A stretch of DNA of 64,000 nt. Source: Halosolutus gelatinilyticus (GTDB lineage: Archaea > Halobacteriota > Halobacteria > Halobacteriales > Natrialbaceae). Shown piece after piece: positions 51,654 through 60,060 of the stretch. The stretch lies in the NCBI RefSeq assembly GCF_023028105.1, contig NZ_CP095491.1, positions 2,604,001 through 2,668,000 of the forward strand, in the 5' to 3' direction. Positions within the stretch are counted from its first letter, which is position 1. Every line of letters starts with the position of its first letter. Position numbers and translations under genes: made by a program. The notes below the pieces were generated by a model, which saw nothing but the letters and a program-made list of their open reading frames with translations, did not search any database and had not been told where the DNA came from.

Positions 51654-54227
51654 ATGATTCCGACCCGGATCGCCGTCGACGAGACGCTTCCCGCGCACGG
51701 ACCGATCAGGTACGCGCTGGCGGAGTACGCGGCGGCGAACGTCGGGGAGGATGCCGCGATCAGCCGCCTCCACCGGGTCTTTTACCCGGTGTTCCGCGTC
51801 GAGTACGCATACGAGGCGCCGGGACGGCTCCCTTGGGGCGACTCGAGCGAGCGCGCGGTCGCGCTGCTGGATGGACTCTGGGCCGACAACCACGCGGCGC
51901 TCCAGCGGTACCGATCGCCGACGTCGTCGACCGTGGATATCTCGCTCGAAGGCTATGACTTCGGCCTCGACGAGACGGGGCTCGGACGATCCGTGCTGCT
52001 CGAGTTTCGGGTCCCGACCCGGCGGGCGAAGCGGCTGCTTCCGGAGCGGTTCGACGACCTCCGGCAGTCGGCGGCGTTCGACGATCCGCGATCGGTCACC
52101 GACTCCTTCGCCGACACCCTCCGGGAGACGTTCGGGCTCCCCGACGGCGTCGACGCCGGGACGTTCGACGAGGTGGTCGACGTGACGCGGCTTTACCTGC
52201 CGTTCTGGGTGGCCGAGGTGTACCGCCCCGACGAGCGCGACCTGATCGGCGTCGTTCGCAGCGTCGAGGACGTCCGGACCGACGGCTCGACGAGTCACGA
52301 CTGGCTCGCGTCGTTCCTCCGCGAGGACACCGAGCGACTGGCGCGGTACGCCCACACGACGATCCGGCGGACGATCGACGGCACGCCGACGGCCGACGAG
52401 TCGGCGACGGACGAGACCGGAGCCGCGTCGACCGACGGGGACGCCGCGGTCGCAGACGGGACCGCGGCCGCGACCGAACGGGAGTCCGGCTCGGCGGCGG
52501 AGGCCGACTCGCCCCGCGACGAGGCGGACTCCACGCCCGGCGACGAGCCGATCCAGCCCGAGGAGGCCGACCTCGAGGCCGCCTACCTGGTCGATCAGAG
52601 TCCCGATCGCTGCTTCGCCGACGTCGGCGGGATGGCCGACCTCGAGTCGACGCTCCGGCGGTCGGTGATCGGCCCGGTCGAGCGGCCCGAGCAGTTCCGG
52701 GAGTACGGTCTCGATCCCGTCTCCGGCGTCCTGCTGTACGGTCCGCCGGGCTGCGGGAAGACCTACGTCGCCGCCGCACTGGCGGGCGAACTCGACTACG
52801 CCTTCCTCGAGGTGACGCCCGCGGACCTCTCGAGCAAGTACATGGGCAAGCCCGCGGAGAACGTCCGAGACGTCTTCGCGATCGCCAAAGCGAACCAGCC
52901 CTGCGTCCTCTTTCTCGACGAGATCGACGCGATCGCGAGCGCCCGCGAGGAGCAGTCGAGCACGAGCGAGCGGGGCATGGTCAACCAACTGCTGACGGAA
53001 CTCGAGGACGTCGCGGGGTCGGAGGTGCTCGTGCTCGCGGCGACGAACCTGCTCGACGACGTCGACGACGCCATCCTCCGGACGGGCCGGTTCGACGAAC
53101 GAATCGAGGTGCCGCCGCCGGACGCTCCCGCGCGACGGGAGATCCTCGAGATCCACCTCGAAGGGCGACCGCTCGCGGACGACCGCTCGCTGTCGCCCGT
53201 CGTCGATCGGACAGCCGGGTACGCGTCGAGTGATCTCGAGTACGTCGTCGCCGACGCGGCCCGGCGGGCGCTCCGCGACGGGTCGCCGATCGAAACCGCG
53301 GACCTGCTGGCCGCCGTCGACGACACGGACTCGAGCGTCCCCGATTGGGGCGGGAGCGCGGTCGGCGACGGCCGGACGGTGACCCAGCCCGACGGCGTCG
53401 ACCTGAGCGCCCGATCGCTCGTCGCGACGGATACGGGACGGACCTTCGCCGACGTCGGCGGGATGGGCGACCTGAAAGCGCGACTGCGCGAGACCGTCGT
53501 CGACCCCTTCGAGAACGCCGATCGGTACGCGGAGTACGGCCTCGCCGCGACGAACGGCGTCCTGCTGTACGGCCCGCCGGGCTGCGGGAAGACCTACCTC
53601 GCGGGGGCGCTGGCCGGCGAACTCGACGTCGCCTTCCTCGAGGTGACGCCCGCGGACCTGACGAGCAAGTGGATGGGCAAGCCCGCACAGAACGTGGCCG
53701 ACCTGTTCGCGATCGCCCGGGCGAACCAGCCTTGCGTCGTCTTTCTCGACGAGATCGACGCGGTCGCGGGTCGGCGAGCGGGGCGCGACGGCGCCAGCCA
53801 GCGCCAGATGGTCAACCAGTTCCTGACGGAACTCGAGACCGTCGACGGCGACGACGTCGTGGTCGTCGCCGCGACGAACCGGATCGACGACGTCGACGAC
53901 GCCATCCTCCGATCGGGCCGGTTCGACGAGCGGATCGAGGTGCCGCCGCCGGACGCCCCCGCGCGACGGGAGATCCTGCAGGTTCACCTCGCCGATCGGC
54001 CCCTCGCCGACGGCGTCTCGTGGACGGCTCCCGTCGAGTACACGGCCGGATACGCGGCGAGCGATCTCGCCTTGCTCGCGGACAACGCCGCCCGGAAGGC
54101 GATGCAAGCGGGGGATCTCGTTCGCGAACGGCACCTCTTGGAGGCGGTCTCGGAGACACGATCGAGCATCGAGACCGACGGGAACGCGGCCGGCGCCGGT
54201 CGGCCGGTAGAGAGCTGGTACCGCTGA
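51654..54227 (+). CDS. double AAA+ ATPase (CDC48/VCP-related) with unusual N-terminal domain
   Basis: An 857-residue protein with two AAA modules. Module 1: Walker A GPPGCGKT 363-370, Walker B VLFLDEID 418-425, LAATNLLDDVDDAILRTGRFDERI. Module 2: Walker A GPPGCGKT 640-647, Walker B VVFLDEID 695-702, VAATNRIDDVDDAILRSGRFDERI. The N-terminal ~240 residues do not look like the CDC48 N-domain; they contain two similar strands (RVFYPVFRVEYAYEA and LYLPFWVAEVYRPDE), then an acidic linker (245-305). AAA proteins of this group unfold or pull apart protein complexes; the target is unknown. It stands alone on the plus strand. Confidence 0.9.
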   Translation: MIPTRIAVDETLPAHGPIRYALAEYAAANVGEDAAISRLHRVFYPVFRVEYAYEAPGRLPWGDSSERAVALLDGLWADNHAALQRYRSPTSSTVDISLEGYDFGLDETGLGRSVLLEFRVPTRRAKRLLPERFDDLRQSAAFDDPRSVTDSFADTLRETFGLPDGVDAGTFDEVVDVTRLYLPFWVAEVYRPDERDLIGVVRSVEDVRTDGSTSHDWLASFLREDTERLARYAHTTIRRTIDGTPTADESATDETGAASTDGDAAVADGTAAATERESGSAAEADSPRDEADSTPGDEPIQPEEADLEAAYLVDQSPDRCFADVGGMADLESTLRRSVIGPVERPEQFREYGLDPVSGVLLYGPPGCGKTYVAAALAGELDYAFLEVTPADLSSKYMGKPAENVRDVFAIAKANQPCVLFLDEIDAIASAREEQSSTSERGMVNQLLTELEDVAGSEVLVLAATNLLDDVDDAILRTGRFDERIEVPPPDAPARREILEIHLEGRPLADDRSLSPVVDRTAGYASSDLEYVVADAARRALRDGSPIETADLLAAVDDTDSSVPDWGGSAVGDGRTVTQPDGVDLSARSLVATDTGRTFADVGGMGDLKARLRETVVDPFENADRYAEYGLAATNGVLLYGPPGCGKTYLAGALAGELDVAFLEVTPADLTSKWMGKPAQNVADLFAIARANQPCVVFLDEIDAVAGRRAGRDGASQRQMVNQFLTELETVDGDDVVVVAATNRIDDVDDAILRSGRFDERIEVPPPDAPARREILQVHLADRPLADGVSWTAPVEYTAGYAASDLALLADNAARKAMQAGDLVRERHLLEAVSETRSSIETDGNAAGAGRPVESWYR

Positions 54228-54321
54228 CGACGGCGATCGATCGACGCTGGCGCTCGTCGGGAGCGGCGGCGCGGACGCGGAAATCCACACCGTTTTCGGG
54301 ACTCGCGAGCAGCGTTCGCGC

Positions 54322-55212
54322 ATGAAACTCGTCGTCACCGGCGCGACCGGCGGTGCGGGTAGTTGGATCGTCGAGCACTTCGCGAGCGAGGGCCACGACG
54401 TCGTCGGCGTCGACCTCGAGCGCCCGCCGCGAGAGCGCGAGAACGTCACCTTCCTCGCGGCCGACCTCACGGAGCAGGGACGGGCGTGGGAGACGATCCT
54501 GGAACACGACCCGGACGCGGTCGTTCACTTCGCGGGAATTCCGCGAATGGGGATCGCGCCCGAGACGGAGACCGTCCTGACGAACGTCGCAACCGCGTAC
54601 CACGCGTTCGAGGCTGCGGGCCGGGCCGGCGCCGACGTAGTCTGGACCTCGAGCGAGAGCCTCTACGGGATGCCGTTCGCCGCCGAGCCGTTCCTCCCCG
54701 ACTCCCTGCCGATCGACGAGGCGCACCCGCAGCGGCCCGAGGACGGCTACGGGGCCTCGAAACTCGTCGGCGAGGAACTCGCGAAGAAGACGGTCCGGAA
54801 GCACGGGATCTCGATCGCCTCGATCCGGCCGTCGTGGATCCAGTACCCGGGCGAGTACGAAGCCCGCGAGGTCGCCGCGGACTTCGACCCGGCGACGGCC
54901 GACCCGAGCGGCAACTTCTGGTCGTACGTCGACGTGCGCGACGTGGTCTCGATCGTCGACGCCGCCCTCCGCGCGGACCTCGGCGGTCACGAGGCGTACC
55001 ACGCGATGGCCCCGGACAACTACCTCGGTCGGCCGACCGCGGCGACCGTCGAGGCGGTCTTCGGCGACCTCCCCGCGGACTGCGACCTCGACGGCGAGCG
55101 GTCGGCGTTCTCGACGGCGAAGGCCGAACGGGAGCTGGGCTGGGAACCGTCCCACACCTGGCGCGACGCCGAGACCGAGCGGGTCGAGGGGCCCGCGTTT
55201 CTGCGCGAGTAG
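54322..55212 (+). CDS. NAD(P)-dependent epimerase/dehydratase (extended SDR)
   Basis: A 296-residue extended short-chain dehydrogenase. Cofactor loop GATGGAG in KLVVTGATGGAGSWIVEHF, the acidic VDLERPP after the second strand (which favours NAD over NADP), HFAGIPRMG, SSESLYG and the catalytic pair YGASK. The C-terminal part has WSYVDVRDVVSIVDAAL and FSTAKAERELGWEPSHTW, typical of sugar epimerases. Haloarchaea use related enzymes in sugar oxidation as well, so the substrate is open. Confidence 0.9.
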   Translation: MKLVVTGATGGAGSWIVEHFASEGHDVVGVDLERPPRERENVTFLAADLTEQGRAWETILEHDPDAVVHFAGIPRMGIAPETETVLTNVATAYHAFEAAGRAGADVVWTSSESLYGMPFAAEPFLPDSLPIDEAHPQRPEDGYGASKLVGEELAKKTVRKHGISIASIRPSWIQYPGEYEAREVAADFDPATADPSGNFWSYVDVRDVVSIVDAALRADLGGHEAYHAMAPDNYLGRPTAATVEAVFGDLPADCDLDGERSAFSTAKAERELGWEPSHTWRDAETERVEGPAFLRE

Positions 55213-55364
55213 CGCCGGTCTCGCGGTCCGGCGGTCAGCATCGATTCCGCGATCGCCAGCGCCGGATCTGCGATTCGGTCGAGTAACGTCGGTTTCGCCC
55301 GGGTTGTCGTACGGATCGGTCGGCAACCGCAACTGTTTCACCCAGTGGTACGACTAGGTAGTAC

Positions 55365-56132
55365 ATGGTCGAACGCGTTATCTGCTATCGGGCGCCCACC
55401 ACCGTCGCCGACGTCGACGCGATCGCCGACTGGCTCGCGGAACGGGTCGACGCGACGGTCGAAACCCGGGAGCGATTCCTCGACGTCCACCGCACGGACG
55501 GCCTCGCGGAGCGGTTCGCCGAGGCGCGCGTGCGCTCACCCTACGATCGCGACACGGGCAACGCGATGCTCGGGACGATCCGGTACGAGGAGCGCGCCCT
55601 CGAGAATCCCGAGCGCGAAGGGGGCGTCCTCTACGACGGCGTGGGGATCCAGCGGGCGCTCAACGCCGCGCTTCCCGCCGCGGAACGGGGGCTCGAGACG
55701 CTGCACGTGGCGGTTCTCGATCGGGCGATCGGAACCTGGGGCGACCACGACGGCCGCTGGCACAAACGTGTGAACGTCCTCGGGCAACCGGCGATCGTCT
55801 CGGTGCCCGGCCTCTACGAGGCGCCGGCGAAGCCGGAAGAGTATTACAAGGAGAAGCAACGACACGCCCTGCTCTCGGGCGATACGCCGCCGCGGGAAGT
55901 CCTCGAGAACCGGGTGGACGGAGAGTTCCTGATCGAGGACGACCCGCGGACGACCGACGCGCTGTGCGGGTACGTCCTGCAGGCCTACGACGTCCTCGAA
56001 ACGGGCGAGGCGTTCTGCGATCGCGAGGGGTGTCGGCTCTACAACGCCCACTACCACGAGGGCCTGATCGAGGCCCAGCTTCGCGATCCGGAGTTCTGCG
56101 ACGAGCACGATCGGCTGTACGGGACGGCGTGA
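55365..56132 (+). CDS. DUF6775-like putative metallopeptidase
   Basis: A 255-residue protein I recognise as a haloarchaeal family labelled DUF6775 putative metallopeptidase, similar to archaemetzincins at its C-terminus (CDREGCRLYNAHYHEGLIEA and FCDEHDRLYG, with Cys/His spacing like the archaemetzincin zinc knuckle). A strict HExxH motif is not visible; HYHEGLIE and WGDHDGRWHKR are the candidate metal sites. The N-terminus is VERVICYRAPTTVADVDAIADWL. Cytosolic. Function unproven. Confidence 0.65.
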   Translation: MVERVICYRAPTTVADVDAIADWLAERVDATVETRERFLDVHRTDGLAERFAEARVRSPYDRDTGNAMLGTIRYEERALENPEREGGVLYDGVGIQRALNAALPAAERGLETLHVAVLDRAIGTWGDHDGRWHKRVNVLGQPAIVSVPGLYEAPAKPEEYYKEKQRHALLSGDTPPREVLENRVDGEFLIEDDPRTTDALCGYVLQAYDVLETGEAFCDREGCRLYNAHYHEGLIEAQLRDPEFCDEHDRLYGTA

Positions 56133-56167
56133 GTCGGGCGCGATCCCGGTCCGAGGCGGTGCGAGAA

Positions 56168-56884
56168 CTACCCGATCCGACCGCCGGTCAGTCGTACGAC
56201 GCCGAAGACGTGTCGCTCGTCCGCGATCGCGTCCGATCGCTCGCGAAGCCGGGCGTGGGCGTCGCCGATCTTCTCGTCGAGGCGTCGGGTCGGATCGTTC
56301 TCGTACCGCAGTTTCGTCGTGGGCGGCGTCGAGAGGACGACGATCCCGCGGAAGGTGGCGTTGACCGGCGGCGCGTACCACTCGGCGCTACTGGCGGCGT
56401 TCGCGAGCACGACGTGTCCGCCGGGGCCGACGAAGTCGCACCAGTCGTCGACCGCACCCGTCGGATCGTCGAGCATCCCGACGACGAACGTGGCGAGGAT
56501 CGCGTCGACGTCTCCCGGTACGTCGTCCGAAACCTCGCCGTCTCGACCGATCGGCGGCCGCGTCGCGTCCCCGCGGACGACGTGGACGTTATCATACGCG
56601 GCGGTCACCTCCCGGGCTCGATCGAGCACCGGTCGCGTGAAGTCGATCCCGACGACGGCGCCCTCGGGACCGACCCGGTCGCGAAGGTAGGGCAGGTTCG
56701 CGCCCGTCCCGCAGCCCATCTCGACGACGGTGTCGCCCCGATCGAGGCGGCAGGCGGCGGCCGCCCGCTCGCGAAGTCGGGGGATTCCCGGCGTTCGGCG
56801 GGCGATCAGGTCGTACAGCCGCGCCCAGCGGCCGTAGAATTCCTGTGCCGTCTCGGTCGCGGCGGGCGTGTGCGGGGTGGCCAT
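56168..56884 (-). CDS. class I SAM-dependent methyltransferase
   Basis: A 238-residue methyltransferase of the UbiE/Methyltransf_11 type. SAM motif I is VVEMGCGTGANLPYL, the acidic end of strand 2 VGIDFTRPVLDRAREV, motif II NVHVVRGDATRPPI, then DAILATFVVGMLDDP and GGHVVLANAA. The N-terminal FYGRWARLYDLIARRTPG is found in quinone and lipid methylases. The acceptor is unknown. It is convergent with the putative metallopeptidase. Confidence 0.9.
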   Translation of the reverse strand: MATPHTPAATETAQEFYGRWARLYDLIARRTPGIPRLRERAAAACRLDRGDTVVEMGCGTGANLPYLRDRVGPEGAVVGIDFTRPVLDRAREVTAAYDNVHVVRGDATRPPIGRDGEVSDDVPGDVDAILATFVVGMLDDPTGAVDDWCDFVGPGGHVVLANAASSAEWYAPPVNATFRGIVVLSTPPTTKLRYENDPTRRLDEKIGDAHARLRERSDAIADERHVFGVVRLTGGRIG

Positions 56885-56974
56885 GGTGGGATGTACAGAT
56901 GCGATTTCGAGCGATAAAGCAGCCCGGGTGCGTCTCAGCGGAGTGAGCGGCGTCTCGGCGGGAGGAACGGCCGC

Positions 56975-57874
56975 TCAGATGAGCGATCGGATCGTATCCG
57001 CGACCGACTCGGGGTCCGGTCCGAGCACGTAAGTAATGGGTTCGATCCCCATGCCGCCGGTCTGGTACAGCACGGTCGCGTCCGGTTCGGCGTCGAGCGC
57101 GTCGGCGACGCTCGAGGCGACGTCCTCGGCCTCGTCGAACTCGGCGGTCACGTGACCGCGGTCGGTCAACTCCGCGAGCAGTTTCGGGTCGTACCTGATG
57201 TTGATCCCCGCGGAGACGTCCGCGCCCGATCGCCGTGCCGCGAGCAGGACCGTCGCGACGTGTTCGGAGACGCCGAACTCGGGATCGGCCGGCACCGTCG
57301 CCTTCCCCTTCACGTCGAAGATGCGGCCGGGGACGCCGGCGACGTCGTCGATGCCCTCGGCGTCGGGGGTGCACGCGACCAGGTTCGAGCCGACGGCGGG
57401 GATCAACCCGGCGAAGCCGCTCGCGTTCTCCAGGATGCGCAGCCCGCGACGGAGCGAGGAGAGGACGCGCTCGCTGGTCCGGAGGTCGCTCTCCGGGTCG
57501 TGGACGCGGAAGCTCTCGCCGTGGTCGGCGAGTTCGGGGACGGCCTCCTCGTGCAACTGCGCGAGCAGGTCGCCGCCGGTCTCGAGTTCCCGGATGAGGA
57601 CCTCGATCTCGATCAGCGCCCGGACGGGCCTGACGTCGCCGGCCGCGAGTCCGTCCGCGAGCTCGTCGACGAGGGCTTCGACGCGCCGATCGTTGGCGAT
57701 GCGATCGTTGACGGTGACGTCGCCGTGGGCGTACTTGGAGACGGCGCTCTGGCTGATTCCGAGGACGTCGGCGACTTCGCTCTGGGTGAGCCCTCGATCG
57801 CGCAGCGCACCGGCGAGCAGCGACCTGACTGTCGGGAGAAACTCATCGACGACGATCTCTTCGACGAATTGCAT
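56975..57874 (-). CDS. thiR: ThiR-like HTH regulator with ThiN domain
   Basis: A 299-residue protein. An N-terminal Xre-like helix-turn-helix (LTQSEVADVLGISQSAVSKYAHG) is joined to a C-terminal ThiN thiamine-phosphate-binding domain (residues about 135-299: LRILENASGFAGLIPAVGSNLVAC, GRIFDVKGKATV, ISAGINIRYDP-like, LYQTGGMGIEPITYVLG). In archaea such fusions repress thiamine biosynthesis and transport genes when thiamine phosphate is high. thi4 at 48561 is the obvious candidate target in this window. The start at 57874 is fixed by the conserved MQFVEEIVVDEFLPTVR. Confidence 0.9.
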   Translation of the reverse strand: MQFVEEIVVDEFLPTVRSLLAGALRDRGLTQSEVADVLGISQSAVSKYAHGDVTVNDRIANDRRVEALVDELADGLAAGDVRPVRALIEIEVLIRELETGGDLLAQLHEEAVPELADHGESFRVHDPESDLRTSERVLSSLRRGLRILENASGFAGLIPAVGSNLVACTPDAEGIDDVAGVPGRIFDVKGKATVPADPEFGVSEHVATVLLAARRSGADVSAGINIRYDPKLLAELTDRGHVTAEFDEAEDVASSVADALDAEPDATVLYQTGGMGIEPITYVLGPDPESVADTIRSLI

Positions 57875-58006
57875 TCGTTGGCGCCCGCTACGGGTCCCGA
57901 CGGAATAACTTGTGCGACCTGCTCGCGACAGCGGCCGTCGCTCCGGACGGCGATCGTCCCGCGCCCAACCAGTAAGTTCAACTCGTCGCCGCAAAACCAG
58001 TGGTGT

Positions 58007-59488
58007 ATGCGTCCGACGCGTCGACTGTGGGCGGCGGGGCTTCTCGCGCTCGCCTGCGCGGGGCTCGCGGTCGTCTTCGCTCGCCCGCTGCTACTGGCGG
58101 CGACGGCGGCGATCGGCGCGTGGATTCTCGCCAGACAGTACCTGTTCGTCGCGACCCTTCGAACCGAAGTCGAGTCGCTGACGGTCGCGCAGTCGAGCGC
58201 CGCGAGCGCCGTCCGGACCGGCGAGGAGACGCCGGTGACGATCGCCGCGGAGCGGTCGGCGCCGAGTTCGCTCTCGCTCGCGCTGGCGGCCGGCGTGCCG
58301 ACGGTATGTCGCGCGACCGACGCCGAGCCGCCGTCGCTCTCGCTCGAGCCCGGCGAGTCGACCGCCCGGACGACGGCGACCGTCGAGTGGCCCGTCGCGG
58401 GTCGCCACGCGTTCGCGCCGGCCCGACTCACCGCGACCGACGGGCTCTTCGAGAGCGCGATCGACGTCGGATCGACGCCGACGGTCACGGTCGAACCCCG
58501 CGGTCCCCGGGCGGTTCACGTCGGATCGGGCGGCGACCGCGTCGCGATCGCCCAGGGCTCGCACGAGGTGGGTCGAACGGGGTCGGGACTCGAACCGGCC
58601 GAGCTCCGCGAGTACGTCGCCGGCGACACCACCGAACGAATCGACTGGAAGGCGACGGCCCGCCTCGGCACCCCGCACGTCCGCGAGTACGAGAGCGAAA
58701 CCGATCGGCCGACGGCCCTGATCGTCGATCACCGCGCGCCGCTCGCAACGGGGCCGCCGGACGAGACGAAACTCGACTACCTGCGCGAGGCCGCCCTCTC
58801 GATCGCCACGAGCGCGCGCCGACTCGACGATCCGCTCGGCCTGGTGACGGTCGGCGACGGGGGACTGACAAACCGGATCGAGCGGTCGACGCGCTACCGG
58901 ACGATCCGGAGGCGGCTCCTCGACCTCGAGCCGGACGGGGACAGATCGCGGAGCCGGGACGGCGCGGAAGGAGGCGGGACGCGGAAGCGTCGATCGACGG
59001 ATCCGACCGTCGCGGTCGGACGATCGGTCGCGACGAACCCCCGATCGGCGCTCGAACGGCTGGGCGACGGCGACGACCCCTTCGCCCGGACGCTCGCCGC
59101 CTTCTACCGGACCCGAGAGCCCGCCCACGAGCGGGTCGGGACCGAGCCGTTGCTCGCCGGGGTCCGCGCCGCGACGGCTCGCCAGCGCGGCCGCGCCTGG
59201 ACGATCATCTGCACGGACGATTCGGATCCGGCGACGGTTCGCGACGCCGTCGGGCTGGCGCGGGCTGGCGGTACCGAGGTCCTCGTCCTGCTCGCTCCGA
59301 CCGTCCTCTACGAACCGGGCGACCTCGCCGATATCGAGCGGGCGTACGATCGGTACGCCGCGTTCGAACGGTTCCGCCGGGACCTCGACCGCACGGATCG
59401 GGTTCGGGCTCTCGAAGTCGCCCCCGGCGATCGACTCTCGGCAGTGCTCGCCGCCGGCGCGGACCGGACGCGGGGTGAGATCCGGTGA
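58007..59488 (+). CDS. DUF58 domain protein
   Basis: A 493-residue membrane-anchored protein. Two N-terminal spans (about 7-45) are followed by an extracellular-type beta domain, then the DUF58 core (GLEPAELREYVAGDTTERIDWKATARLGTPHVREYE), leading into a von-Willebrand-like region with LIVDHRAPLATG. DUF58 proteins are encoded with MoxR ATPases, which are thought to act as chaperones for complexes containing them; moxR lies just downstream in opposite orientation. The start ATG 58007 follows the divergent regulator by 132 bases. It overlaps the next gene by GTGA. Confidence 0.9.
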   Translation: MRPTRRLWAAGLLALACAGLAVVFARPLLLAATAAIGAWILARQYLFVATLRTEVESLTVAQSSAASAVRTGEETPVTIAAERSAPSSLSLALAAGVPTVCRATDAEPPSLSLEPGESTARTTATVEWPVAGRHAFAPARLTATDGLFESAIDVGSTPTVTVEPRGPRAVHVGSGGDRVAIAQGSHEVGRTGSGLEPAELREYVAGDTTERIDWKATARLGTPHVREYESETDRPTALIVDHRAPLATGPPDETKLDYLREAALSIATSARRLDDPLGLVTVGDGGLTNRIERSTRYRTIRRRLLDLEPDGDRSRSRDGAEGGGTRKRRSTDPTVAVGRSVATNPRSALERLGDGDDPFARTLAAFYRTREPAHERVGTEPLLAGVRAATARQRGRAWTIICTDDSDPATVRDAVGLARAGGTEVLVLLAPTVLYEPGDLADIERAYDRYAAFERFRRDLDRTDRVRALEVAPGDRLSAVLAAGADRTRGEIR

Positions 59489-60060
59489 CCGACGCGTCGT
59501 CGGCGCCCGCCGGCCGGCTCGAATCCGGGCTGTTGGCCCCCGACAGCGCGCGCTCGCAGTGGCCGGAGGCGATCGCGATCGCCGCGGTCGCGGCCGCGTT
59601 CGGGCTGATTTCGGGGCCGTTCGGCGTTCTGGCGGGGCTCGCTACCGCGATCGTCTGGTACGCCGCCGGGACGCCGTACGCGATCGCCGGCGGACACGTC
59701 CTGCTGGTCGCGCTCTTTCCGGGCGGGATCGGCGTCGTCCCGTTCGCGGTCGCCGAGGCGGCGTTCGTCGGGTTGCTCGTCGCCCCGGCCGTCCGCCTCG
59801 GCGGGACGACCGGCGCCCGCGCGACGGCGCGACTGATCGCGGTCACGCTGCTGGCCGCGCTCTCGCTGGCCGGCGTCGCGTGGCTCGCGGGCCGCGATCG
59901 GCCGCTGTGGGTCGCCGGACTGGTGACGCTCGGCGCGCTCGCGCTCGCGAGCTACGGCCTCCATCGGTACGAACTGGTCGCGTTCGGACTGGTGGTCGAC
60001 GAACAGGCGACCGGCGCCGACGGAGACGCCCCTTCTCGCACGGAGACTGACGACCCATGA
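59485..60060 (+). CDS. membrane protein of the DUF58/MoxR cluster
   Basis: A 191-residue protein with about six closely spaced hydrophobic segments (residues 29-170: AIAIAAVAAAFGLISGPFGVLAGLATAIVWYAAG and beyond) and an acidic tail. GTG start overlapping the DUF58 stop as GTGA, and ATGA overlap with the next gene, so it belongs to a three-gene unit. Members of this small haloarchaeal family (of the DUF7519 kind, low certainty) occur in the same setting; no function is known. Confidence 0.75.
   Translation: MTDASSAPAGRLESGLLAPDSARSQWPEAIAIAAVAAAFGLISGPFGVLAGLATAIVWYAAGTPYAIAGGHVLLVALFPGGIGVVPFAVAEAAFVGLLVAPAVRLGGTTGARATARLIAVTLLAALSLAGVAWLAGRDRPLWVAGLVTLGALALASYGLHRYELVAFGLVVDEQATGADGDAPSRTETDDP

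Noticed and set aside
51549-54470. 973-codon minus-strand open frame
   Set aside because: Antisense to the double AAA ATPase; its internal repetition mirrors the two AAA modules and it shows no recognisable domain.
55365-56132. Canonical archaemetzincin
   Set aside because: The C-terminal Cys/His pattern is similar, but the HExxHxxGxxH zinc motif is not visible, so only a putative metallopeptidase label is given.
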